64,000 bases of DNA from Bacteroidota bacterium (GTDB lineage Bacteria > Bacteroidota > Bacteroidia > Chitinophagales > Chitinophagaceae): NCBI GenBank assembly GCA_030706635.1, contig JAUZOD010000004.1, forward strand, positions 62,001 to 126,000, in the 5' to 3' direction. Shown here piece by piece: positions 10,343 through 18,510 of the stretch; within the stretch, counting starts at the first letter, position 1; each line of letters opens with the position of its first letter. Under the pieces are notes generated by a model. It ran no database searches, was not told where the DNA came from, and saw nothing but the letters and a program-made list of their open reading frames with translations. Position numbers and translations under genes: made by a program.

Positions 10343-10370
10343 TTTCACAGGCTGTGATCCGGCTGTGAAA
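10343..10370. repeat. hairpin motif TTTCACAG-N12-CTGTGAAA, copy 2
   Basis: Perfect 8-bp inverted repeat with a 12-base loop that itself contains CTGTGA. A further half-site (CTGTGAAAA) lies just upstream at 10322. Read on the minus strand, the sequence after the hairpin (AAAATATTTTTG) resembles the tail of copy 1. Confidence 0.5.
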
Positions 10371-10803
10371 GAAGTATGCAGGTCATTGGCATATTTGTGT
10401 TGCCAGCGAGGTTACGGATCTGGCGGGATATCGGGTTACGCCAACAACCCGGCTTTTCTTCCGGAGGCGCAATCCCCGGGCTTTACTGACAACGACAGAA
10501 CAATTTTTTAAACAATTAAAATTTCAAAACATGATTTATTTGCCCTGATATGACTATTGATGAACCAGTGCAACCATAGCCTGCGCATACCATCTGGCCA
10601 TACAATCATTGTGGTGAAGGGCGTTGGCAAGGCAGATTGCCATTGGCAGCAGCGCCATTCCGGCTATACGAAAGCACCGTTTCGTTATACACCGAATCCG
10701 GATTCCAGAATGGCCGCGGGTAAAGAATATACTCTTTTAGGCAGATGCCGGGCAGCACAAAAACTGAAAAATAATAAGAAAATAAAAATGAGTTTCGTAC
10801 ATA

Positions 10804-12612
10804 TCACCGGTTACTATACCCGACGGCATATACGTCCGCTTTCAGGTCAAGGTTCTGCGTTTCATTGGACAGACATTCTATAATGAGCGGCCTTCCGAAA
10901 TCAAGATCATCCGCGCTTATTTCGCCGGCCGCCCAGGACAAACCGCTCCATATCATTTTGTCATATTCAATGTGCAGGGGAAGCGGTTTGCCATTTTGAG
11001 AAGCATGAATTTTAAAAACCATATCCATCTTTTTACCATCGGGCGGCGCTCCGCCCCAGGTACGGTAAGGCAATCCTTTCGAATCAAATTGCTGGAAGAT
11101 GATCCGGATATTTCTCACGGGCAATTTAGCGATGGTCGCTTCTATTTTATTTTTCCCGGTCTGTTTGAAATCACCGTTGATTTTTGAAATAGCTACCGGA
11201 ATGGAGATGCTCTCATCCCTTCCCAGATTGTATTTATCCGTGGCATACTGATCAAATCCAACAACCACGAGTTGTTCCGGGCCCAGGGACAGCTGGCTAC
11301 CCCGGAGCACGGGTCTGTATCCGCCATCCGCGTACAATACAGCTGAAGTCTTCGCAATAACCGGCAGGGAGACGGTGGCCATTGCCTGCGAAGGATTCAC
11401 TATGGTGCAAACCACGCCCTGCAAACCCGAAGCCCTAAAACCATAGGGCTTTCCACTGCCCGGGATTTCACCAAAGCTGCTGAACTTATCCTGGATTTGC
11501 AGTTCGTGATAAAGACTTTGGGTTTTGGCAAACCATTTTGCATCCGCATCATTCAATAATTCCAGGTTGCCGTGATACACATTCATCCATCCGCCGCGGG
11601 CCAGTTCCAGGATGAGCATTCCTTTCCAGGCCTGAATACCCCGGTAATAACAGGTGCCGGTTTTGCCGATCATAAAAGCACAGTTATCTATCCGCCGGAG
11701 GGGGAGTCCGTTGAATTCGAATTGGCGCACCATGTGATCGGAGTAATTATCCGCCGAACGCCAGATATTCATCATCGGAACATCGGAAAACCGCGGATCA
11801 CCGCAGCATAGTGTTTCAAAAACCTCCAGCCATTTCAGGTTGATGTCTTTTTTAAAGGGTGCAAAAGTATTTTCCATGTCCCCTCCGAATCCGTTATATC
11901 CCGTGATTAAAACATCGTCATTCTTCGCCCGGAACCTTTGGAGCATGCCCATGAATGCCTGTTTATTTTTTTCCTGCACTTGTTCGGGGCTGTACTTGTT
12001 TTCAGATGCCGGCGTCACGGCTTCAAAATTGGCGAAATCGAATTTGAAAAGACGTACGCCCCGGTCGTACCAAAGTTGCAATGAACCTTCCAGATGGTTC
12101 AGATAACCGCCTTCAAAAAGACAAAGGATATTGGGATCTGTCGCCAGGGAATCTTTCCAGGCATCAATCACCTCTAAAAACCTGCCGCTGTGCGTGGCAA
12201 TCAGGTTCGTTGAGAACCACATGCCGGGCAGGATATTATTTAGTTTGCACGAAGAAAGCCATTTATCCGGTCCGTTAGGCCAGTGCTGTTTATTCCACTC
12301 ACGGTAGCCCCCTCTTTTGTCGAACCAGAATGCATCCATTACATAATAATCTATCTGCACGCCGCTCTTCTTTAACCGCAGAATTTCATCCAACTCACGC
12401 AGGGAAAGCAATTCCGTCTGGGCCACATTGTCTGACAGTTCATCGTGAGCCGACCAGTTGTTATAAACAAAAACAGGGCGGGTGAGGCCTGCCATCGCGG
12501 TTTTGCCCCGAACAGTCCAGGCTTCCGGCGAACGCTGACCAAAAGCCTTTGTCAAAGGATGCGCTGCCAAACCCCATAAGGCAGCCTGCTTAATCAGTTC
12601 TCTTCTTTTCAT
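10804..12612 (-). CDS. exported alpha-galactosidase-like (GH36/GH27-type) glycosidase
   Basis: A 602-residue protein with a Tat-like or Sec signal (MKRRELIKQAALWGLAAHP). A TIM barrel is suggested by VFVYNNWSAHDELS, IDYYVMDAFWFDKRGGYREW and LFKFDFANFE. The Asp in KFDF (residue 192) occupies the position of the GH27/GH36 nucleophile (KxDxN-like), and NIWRSADNYSD resembles the downstream R-S-x-D acid motif of clan GH-D. The C-terminal ~150 residues form a beta-domain. Substrate cannot be told from sequence; an alpha-galactoside is the default guess. Transcribed alone; upstream lies a sigma-factor relic. Confidence 0.65.
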   Translation of the reverse strand: MKRRELIKQAALWGLAAHPLTKAFGQRSPEAWTVRGKTAMAGLTRPVFVYNNWSAHDELSDNVAQTELLSLRELDEILRLKKSGVQIDYYVMDAFWFDKRGGYREWNKQHWPNGPDKWLSSCKLNNILPGMWFSTNLIATHSGRFLEVIDAWKDSLATDPNILCLFEGGYLNHLEGSLQLWYDRGVRLFKFDFANFEAVTPASENKYSPEQVQEKNKQAFMGMLQRFRAKNDDVLITGYNGFGGDMENTFAPFKKDINLKWLEVFETLCCGDPRFSDVPMMNIWRSADNYSDHMVRQFEFNGLPLRRIDNCAFMIGKTGTCYYRGIQAWKGMLILELARGGWMNVYHGNLELLNDADAKWFAKTQSLYHELQIQDKFSSFGEIPGSGKPYGFRASGLQGVVCTIVNPSQAMATVSLPVIAKTSAVLYADGGYRPVLRGSQLSLGPEQLVVVGFDQYATDKYNLGRDESISIPVAISKINGDFKQTGKNKIEATIAKLPVRNIRIIFQQFDSKGLPYRTWGGAPPDGKKMDMVFKIHASQNGKPLPLHIEYDKMIWSGLSWAAGEISADDLDFGRPLIIECLSNETQNLDLKADVYAVGYSNR

Positions 12613-12781
12613 TGAGCTGAATTAAATGATTTCAAAAACATGCGCCAAAGCCTTTCGCCGGAGCGGGTTTGCCGTTAAAATCCAGGGCTTCGGTATTTAG
12701 GTTCATCGTTTCGTGCAAATTAAGGCCACGGCTCCGGAGTATGGAATTTACGAGATATTATATGCATTAAATCTGGCTGGA

Positions 12782-13033
12782 TCAGAAAAAGACAAAACCT
12801 GTGTATCTAACCGTTGGTTTCGACCTGGGTAGCGACCGGTGAGCGAACAAGGCTGGTCTTCGCAAGGATATTCGGTAAAGCCAGAGTTTGGTGAATATTT
12901 CCCGGGTTATTACCTCAGCGACATCGGAAGAGTGGGAGATCGTAAGCACGTACCCGAATACCCTGATTTTATAGTTGTCAAAAAGACACTTAAAATCGGG
13001 ATCATTCATATACCGTTCACCATAAGGAGTCAT
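12782..13033 (-). pseudogene. ECF RNA polymerase sigma factor, 5' fragment
   Basis: The first ~52 codons of this 83-codon frame read like region 2 of a Bacteroidota ECF sigma factor: CLFDNYKIRVFGYVL, then SSDVAEVITREIFTKLWLYR. After about 12877 the frame turns to an unrelated Arg/Pro-rich tail. Regions 2.3-4 are absent in all three frames of the minus strand down to the glycosidase start. A full protein would be ~180-200 residues, so I read this as a truncated relic. ECF sigma genes in this phylum usually precede FecR/SusCD loci, so a lost glycan-uptake locus is possible. Confidence 0.7.
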
Positions 13034-13136
13034 GGCGGCAGTTAAAAATTATAGCATTCGGTGGTATAAAAGTAGTGAATTATCAATTAGCGCATTATTT
13101 CTTCCCAGGGACGACCCGATCCGGCAATTATATATT

Positions 13137-13165
13137 TTGCGATTTCCCTTCAAACCCTAATTTTG
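13137..13165 (+). promoter_or_regulatory. promoter of tRNA-Ser
   Basis: TTG at 13137, an 18-bp spacer, then a perfect -7 box TAATTTTG (13158-13165). It lies only 5 bp before the first base of the tRNA. This is one of the two best full promoters in the window. Confidence 0.75.
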
Positions 13166-13170
13166 CACAC

Positions 13171-13255
13171 GGAGAGATGGCAGAGCGGTCTATTGCGGCG
13201 GTCTTGAAAACCGTTGAAGGTCAAACTTCCGGGGGTTCGAATCCCTCTCTCTCCG
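13171..13255 (+). tRNA. tRNA-Ser (anticodon TGA)
   Basis: An 85-base class II tRNA. The acceptor arm GGAGAGA (13171) pairs with TCTCTCC (13248-13254), with discriminator G. The anticodon loop CTTGAAA gives TGA, reading UCA/UCN serine codons. A long variable arm lies between the anticodon and T arms, and the T loop is GGTTCGAAT. The CCA end is not encoded. A terminator follows 16 bp later. Confidence 0.96.
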
Positions 13256-13270
13256 CGGAGTGCTTTATGA

Positions 13271-13294
13271 AACCCTTATTCAGTAAGGGTTTTT
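13271..13294 (+). terminator. Rho-independent terminator after tRNA-Ser
   Basis: AACCCTTA, loop TTCAG, TAAGGGTT, then a T-run. The stem is a perfect 8 bp. Confidence 0.8.
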
Positions 13295-13661
13295 AGTTTT
13301 AAGGGAGTAGTTTGGGACAAAAAATGAAGTAACAAAAGAATTCATGGCAGAACCGGTAACACTTATCAATTCTGATGGCTGAGTTTCCTGTCGGAGGTCT
13401 TCAAACGGCTGAAGCGATTACGCTTCATTCCCCAAAGTTTTTAGGATTTTCGTTGGATCTATTTTTATTTCTTTCATGTCGCAAAGTTAGGCGGCTTTCT
13501 TTCGCAGAGATATTTTTTTTAACATTTTCGCTTTGTGGCTTTTTTCATGTTCGGCACTATTGTCCGCAATGGATGGCGCTAACAAAAAGTACACTTTCTT
13601 TTTAAAATCACACATTTCCGAACAAACCCTAAGATTAGTTAACTTCAGTATTAAAAAAGTC
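13295..13661. other. AT-rich segment between tRNA-Ser and the glycosidase gene
   Basis: No supported gene. A 76-codon plus-strand frame (13375-13605) has a biased hydrophobic composition. On the minus strand a short frame starts at ~13477 (MKEIKIDPTKILKTLGNEA) and hits a stop after 19 codons. Neither is called. Base composition is clearly lower in GC than the flanks, like the gene that follows. It may be a scar of an insertion beside the tRNA. Confidence 0.35.
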
Positions 13662-15509
13662 ATGGTTTCACGTCGACACTTTATTCAGCAATCTTCCATG
13701 GCGGCAGTTGCCTTGTCAGCACCACAAGCCCTTTTGTTTTCAAACAATGACAGCGAGCCTTTTTCGTATGAATCGCCTTACCTTAAGATACAACTACGGA
13801 GAGAGCACCCCCAGTTCTCTTTTTTTTCTGTTGATAGTTTAGGTGGGAAACAGTTTGCTTTGAGTCCTTTAGTAACAACTTCAGCCCCATCCGAACTACC
13901 TTATTTAAGTCGCGTAACGCCGAACAGCATTTCCTATTTTTTAAAAGCCGGGAAGCAGAATATGCCTGTTTGGAAATGCGGCCTGCAACCTAAAATGCTT
14001 ACTATCCATGCACACTGGGTTAATGGTGAAAATGTTGCTCCACTAGTCATCAGTTTCGCACAGAAAAAAAACCACTGTACCGTACTGGGGATAATGGATG
14101 AACAAAGGCAAGTAAAATTTCCCTGTGTGCTGCATTTTCCGGGACTGGGCACTTTTCGCGTCTATTGCAATGAGCCGCGGGTTACACTTTTTTATGATGC
14201 AGACCGAAAAGTAAAAGAGCCTTTTGTGAAACTAGCTTTACAGGCTGCCAGCGCTGGTTTTCCAGATATTACCTATCGTTTTGAACCGGTAAGTATTTAT
14301 CCTGAAATTAATAAAATACAGGGTGATGCCCGCTTTGATGGCTTCAGGAGAAATTACATCAATATATTCCAGATGAATCCGAATGTCAGGGCATTGGCAA
14401 ATAATTCAGCCAGCGATGCCTGTGCGTTAACCCTCTTTTTGTATGCGGAAATGGCTATGCATACTCCTGAACTGGTGGAAGGCCTTACTGCAATGGACCT
14501 GGTAAGGAATACGCTTGAACGGTATTTTGAGGGGATGAAAGGTTATGGAATGGTGGGTTATCGTATCAGCGCTGTATGGCAAAGCAAATTCGATTCTTCG
14601 GATAGCATGCCTTCGTTAATTATTTCAGCTTGTAATTATATCCTTGATTCAAAAGATAAAGCCTGGGCTGTCAAATATTATCCGGCCATTAAGGAATGGG
14701 CAGCTAAAATGATAATAACCGACACGAATAACGACGGCATAATTGAGTATGGATATTCAGGTAATTCCGGCAGTTGGGACGGAGCGGAATTTAAAGAACC
14801 GGCTAACTGGTGGGACGACATTGGCTTTGGACATGATGATGCTTATTCCAACGCGTTAGCTTTTCGGGCTTGTATGTTGTTGGTAAAAGTAGCTGCTTTT
14901 TTAAATGAAGCGGATGACAGCAATTATTTTGACGCTTTTGCTAAAAAACTAAAAGGTAATTATTACGCAAAATTTTATAATCCTGATACTGGTGTCTTGG
15001 GTGGCTGGAGAAGCGAGGATGGCATGCTTCACGATTACTATTTTACATTTGTCAACAGTGTTGCTATTAGCTATGGCTTGATAGAAATGGACGATGCAAA
15101 ACGAATTATGATGGCATTAGTAAAAAAGATGAAAGAAGTAGGCTATACTGATTTCCGACTGGGGTTACCTGGTAACCTGATTCCTATTGCCGGTGATGAC
15201 TATGCTGACAAATCAGAAGATTGGGGCTATCGGCATTTTCAGACTTATGAAAACGGTGGAGCTACAGGTTGTTATGTTTACTATACGATTCACGCCCTTT
15301 ATCAGGTAGGGATGAAAAAAGAAGCGGAAGAAATTTTTATGTCGATGATGGAAAGCTATAAGGACGGCTCATTCCAGGGATATTGCGAAGGCAATAACAG
15401 GTCAAAAGACTGGAAAAACTGGAAAGGGGAATGTTGGGGATATGAAGGTTTTCTCGTGGATAATTATCTTGCTTTACTTGCAATATCCGATTACGTTGAT
15501 TCTTTTTGA
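13662..15509 (+). CDS. exported six-hairpin glycosidase-like protein
   Basis: A 615-residue protein. An upstream in-frame ATG exists at 13533, but the ATG at 13662 starts a Tat-like signal (MVSRRHFIQQSSMAAVALSA), so I chose it. The C-terminal half has the look of an (alpha/alpha)6 hydrolase: KEPANWWDDIGFGHDDAYSN, VLGGWRSEDGMLHDYYFTF, and EDWGYRHFQTYENGGATGCY. Acidic residues in these loops are candidate catalytic groups. The N-terminal part is probably a beta-sandwich. It resembles rhamnosidase and GH116/GH63-type architectures without a firm family match. Codon use is markedly more AT-rich than in neighbours, suggesting recent acquisition. Confidence 0.6.
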   Translation: MVSRRHFIQQSSMAAVALSAPQALLFSNNDSEPFSYESPYLKIQLRREHPQFSFFSVDSLGGKQFALSPLVTTSAPSELPYLSRVTPNSISYFLKAGKQNMPVWKCGLQPKMLTIHAHWVNGENVAPLVISFAQKKNHCTVLGIMDEQRQVKFPCVLHFPGLGTFRVYCNEPRVTLFYDADRKVKEPFVKLALQAASAGFPDITYRFEPVSIYPEINKIQGDARFDGFRRNYINIFQMNPNVRALANNSASDACALTLFLYAEMAMHTPELVEGLTAMDLVRNTLERYFEGMKGYGMVGYRISAVWQSKFDSSDSMPSLIISACNYILDSKDKAWAVKYYPAIKEWAAKMIITDTNNDGIIEYGYSGNSGSWDGAEFKEPANWWDDIGFGHDDAYSNALAFRACMLLVKVAAFLNEADDSNYFDAFAKKLKGNYYAKFYNPDTGVLGGWRSEDGMLHDYYFTFVNSVAISYGLIEMDDAKRIMMALVKKMKEVGYTDFRLGLPGNLIPIAGDDYADKSEDWGYRHFQTYENGGATGCYVYYTIHALYQVGMKKEAEEIFMSMMESYKDGSFQGYCEGNNRSKDWKNWKGECWGYEGFLVDNYLALLAISDYVDSF

Positions 15510-15667
15510 TTTTAATGGGAGCTCCGGGGAGCAATATTATTTAAAACACCTCCGTCAAATTATCCCGCACAGACATAAGCCTGTCAGCTACCGGGGGTCC
15601 GCAAAGATTTTTAAAGTTCTGGGTGTCTTTTGGTGAGCTGGGTAATCTACATGGAGGGTCACGGAGG

Positions 15668-16921
15668 TCATGCACAATCTGGTTTATTTTTCACGACAAT
15701 CAGGGTAATCAGGGCAGACAGGAACAGGGACCCCGCCATAAAAATATAGGATGCGCCGAATCCGCCCGTGGTCCCGTTCAGATATCCCACCACATAGGAA
15801 CCTACAAAAGAGCCCAAAGCCCCCAGGCTATTGATCAGCGCGATTGCTCCGCCGGAAACATTCCGCGGCAGAATCTCGGTGATGATGGCAAAGAAGGGTC
15901 CGTAAGGCGCGTACATGGCTCCGCCGGCTATGACCAGCAATACAAATGACAACCAGAAATTACTGGTTCCCACGAGATAGGAGCTGTAAAATGCGATGGC
16001 CCCCACTAACAGGAACGGCCAGACGAAGGCTTTCCGGTTTAATGTCTTATCGGAAAAATAAGATGCCGTCAGCATGGCCAAAGCCGCCAATACATAGGGC
16101 ACCGAAGACAGCCAGCCCGTCTTTACCATGCTCATATCGGACGCCGCATGGATGATGGAGGGCAACCACATCACAAAACCATATACACCAATGCTCCATA
16201 ATGCATATTGCAGGCAAAGCAGGATAACCGTCCGGGACTTAAAGGCTTCAATATAATTCCTGACCGGCTTAATATGCTGCTGTTCCTGTTGCAACTTATC
16301 TTCCAATGCCGTTCTTTCCGATTCAGTCAGCCATTTGGCTTCCTTCGGTGAATCACTCACCAGCCGCCACCAGAAGAAGGCCCAAATGATGGCCGGTAAT
16401 CCTTCCAGTATAAACATCCATCGCCAGCCAAGCGATTTCACCAGGTAACCGGACAAGATAGACATCCAGAGGATCGTGACCGGATTGCCGAGGATTAAAA
16501 AAGTATTGGCCCTTGATCGTTCCGATTTTGTAAACCAACGGCTCAGGAAAATCAGCATCGCCGGCATCACAGCGCTCTCCACCACACCCAGCATAAACCG
16601 GATCACGATCAGCAGATGCACATTGTGGAGCAGGCCTGTAGCCATCGCAAGACCGCCCCATAAGATCAGCGACCAGAAGATCAGCCTTTTCGCACTTTTA
16701 TTGGCTGCATATAAGGCGCCGGGGATCTGAAAGAAGAAATAGCCCAGAAAAAAAAGGGATCCCAGTAAGGACGACATGGCCGCAGTAATATGCAGATCTT
16801 CGGCCATGCCACCGGCCGCCGCAAAACCAAAATTGGCCCGGTCCAGGTAGGCAAGACTGTACGTAAAAAAGGCTACCGGGATCAGACGGACCCACCGCCG
16901 TCTTGCAATCGTCTCGGGCAT
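15668..16921 (-). CDS. MFS transporter, anion:cation symporter (ACS) type
   Basis: A 417-residue protein with about 12 membrane helices. Helix 1 contains TYSLAYLDRANFGFA, typical of the ACS family (sugar-acid importers such as hexuronate, galactonate and rhamnonate transporters). Loop 2-3 and SRWFTKSERSRANTF also fit. It is the last gene of an operon with an enolase-superfamily enzyme (40 bp upstream) and an RraA-family protein, so the likely substrate is a sugar acid such as L-rhamnonate or an aldonate. That is context-based inference. Confidence 0.85.
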   Translation of the reverse strand: MPETIARRRWVRLIPVAFFTYSLAYLDRANFGFAAAGGMAEDLHITAAMSSLLGSLFFLGYFFFQIPGALYAANKSAKRLIFWSLILWGGLAMATGLLHNVHLLIVIRFMLGVVESAVMPAMLIFLSRWFTKSERSRANTFLILGNPVTILWMSILSGYLVKSLGWRWMFILEGLPAIIWAFFWWRLVSDSPKEAKWLTESERTALEDKLQQEQQHIKPVRNYIEAFKSRTVILLCLQYALWSIGVYGFVMWLPSIIHAASDMSMVKTGWLSSVPYVLAALAMLTASYFSDKTLNRKAFVWPFLLVGAIAFYSSYLVGTSNFWLSFVLLVIAGGAMYAPYGPFFAIITEILPRNVSGGAIALINSLGALGSFVGSYVVGYLNGTTGGFGASYIFMAGSLFLSALITLIVVKNKPDCA

Positions 16922-16961
16922 AGATTAATATTTTAAATTGGGGTTAAAACGGGTGCGGATC

Positions 16962-18461
16962 CTAACTAAACGGCCGGTCATGGGAACGCCTTTCATTCCA
17001 TTCGGTCGTCGGCGCAAAAAAGCTGTTGTCCTTCGGACTGAGATGTTTTTTTACTTCCTCCTCATTCAACTCAATACCCAGACCCGGTGCGGTAAGCGGC
17101 AGGTTGGCAAAACCTTTTGTAATGAGTTGTCTGCCGTCGGTTGTTTTGACCAGGCCTTCCCACCAGGGGAGGTCAATGGAATGATGTTCCAATGCCAGAA
17201 AATTCTGTGTTGCAGCAGCACAGTGCACGTTGGCCATAAACGAAACCGGTGTGCCGGCCTGATGCATGGCCATGGCAACACCATGCTCTTCCGCGTAGTC
17301 CCCGATCCGTTTTGTTTCCAAAAGCCCTCCGGAAGTAACCAGGTCAGGATGAACGATGTCCGTGGCATGAATATCTATCAGCGGTTTAAAATTTTTCAAC
17401 AGATAAATATCTTCCCCGGTGTTGGTGGGTGTATCCAGGGTATCCGTAATGGTTTTCCATTGATCCGGGAACTCCCAGGATATCAGGTCTTCCATCCAGG
17501 CCAGCCGGTATTTTTCCAGCGCCTTACCGAGACGTATTCCATTGTTCAAATCAAAATGACCAAAATGATCCGAAGAAAGCGGGATATCATAACCGACCAT
17601 ATTACGCACGGTTTCCACGATTCTGGACAACTCAGCCAGGCCCTTATCGGTAATTTGTATCTGGGTGAAAGGATGACGGGTACTTCCGTAAGACATCGGA
17701 TTGCCCAGATCTCCATACTGCTGCAGATCACCTTTTGCATTCTCCCAGAATTTTGGATTCACCAGGGTGCCCGGTATTTTGGCGATCTCCTCAATACCCA
17801 CATCCATTTTCAACCAGGTAAATCCCTGTTCTTCCGTGCGGTACTTGATCAGCTTAAGCTGCTCTTCAGGAGAATTGGCTTCCGGCGTGTCTGCATATAT
17901 CCTTATTTTGTCCCGGTACCTTCCACCCAGCAACTGCCAGGCGGGCACATTATATGCTTTGCCGCACAAATCCCATAGCGCTATTTCCACACCGCAGACA
18001 CCTCCTGCCTGACGGGCGGGTCCGCCAAACTGTTTGATGGATTTAAAAAGCATCTCCACATTACACGGATTTTGCCCGAGTATGCGGCTTTTCAGCATCA
18101 GGGCATAACGCGGATCGGCGCCATCCCGCACTTCACCCAAACCATAAATGCCCTGATTGGTATCGATCCGGATAATGGCAGTTCCTCCGAGAACCGTCGT
18201 GAGCGCATACCGCATGTCCGTAATCTTCAGATCAGAGGGACTGGAAGCCCGGTTTATCCTGGAAGTGGTTTGCGCCATGGTATCTTCAAAAGACAGCCCC
18301 AGGAAACCTCCCAAACTCATTCCTCCGAGCGCCGTTCTCCGAAGAAAGCTTCGCCGGTTGTGACCGGTGGAAGGATCACTCAATTCTCTGCTATTGGCTT
18401 CCGCTTCCGCGTTTTCCATTTGCCTGTTGCCGGCTGCTATTTTTTTTAAAATATTATTCAT
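16962..18461 (-). CDS. enolase-superfamily sugar-acid dehydratase with Tat-like signal
   Basis: A 499-residue mandelate racemase/muconate lactonizing enzyme family member. Metal ligands are recognisable as D298 (SSDHFGHF), E324 (WMEDLISWE) and E350 (NTGEDIY). The catalytic Lys is in WLKMDVG (K218) and a His in AMAMHQAGTP (H400), the arrangement of acid-sugar dehydratases. Unusually, residues 34-64 form a twin-arginine-type leader (HNRRSFLRRTALGGMSLGG), preceded by ~33 extra residues. Relatives of this kind in cytoplasmic pathways lack such a leader. It probably converts an aldonate to the 2-keto-3-deoxy acid. It starts 49 bp after the RraA-family gene. Confidence 0.8.
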   Translation of the reverse strand: MNNILKKIAAGNRQMENAEAEANSRELSDPSTGHNRRSFLRRTALGGMSLGGFLGLSFEDTMAQTTSRINRASSPSDLKITDMRYALTTVLGGTAIIRIDTNQGIYGLGEVRDGADPRYALMLKSRILGQNPCNVEMLFKSIKQFGGPARQAGGVCGVEIALWDLCGKAYNVPAWQLLGGRYRDKIRIYADTPEANSPEEQLKLIKYRTEEQGFTWLKMDVGIEEIAKIPGTLVNPKFWENAKGDLQQYGDLGNPMSYGSTRHPFTQIQITDKGLAELSRIVETVRNMVGYDIPLSSDHFGHFDLNNGIRLGKALEKYRLAWMEDLISWEFPDQWKTITDTLDTPTNTGEDIYLLKNFKPLIDIHATDIVHPDLVTSGGLLETKRIGDYAEEHGVAMAMHQAGTPVSFMANVHCAAATQNFLALEHHSIDLPWWEGLVKTTDGRQLITKGFANLPLTAPGLGIELNEEEVKKHLSPKDNSFFAPTTEWNERRSHDRPFS

Positions 18462-18510
18462 GTACTGGAAATTTTTATGGTTTTTGAAAAAGATACGCGA
18501 TCAGAATAAA

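Larger units (their letters stand above)
9757..10803. other. gene-poor 1-kb convergent intergenic region
   Basis: Over a kilobase without a convincing gene, between two convergent genes. A 108-codon frame at 10557-10883 has no recognisable protein features and runs into the 3' end of the GH36-like gene on the other strand, so it is not called. The region holds two hairpins of the same design (separate entries) and an AT-rich stretch near 10500-10550. It may be the remains of a lost gene or a small non-autonomous element. Confidence 0.4.

Noticed and set aside
10557-10883. 108-codon plus-strand frame in the gene-free kilobase
   Set aside because: No recognisable features, no leader or membrane segment, and it runs into the 3' end of the opposing glycosidase gene.
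13375-13605. 76-codon frame between tRNA-Ser and the glycosidase
   Set aside because: Odd hydrophobic composition in AT-rich DNA and no start context. I note it as part of a possible insertion scar rather than as a gene.
16938-17978. 346-codon plus-strand frame across the enolase-superfamily gene
   Set aside because: Antisense to a gene with intact metal and catalytic residues; no signal or motif of its own.
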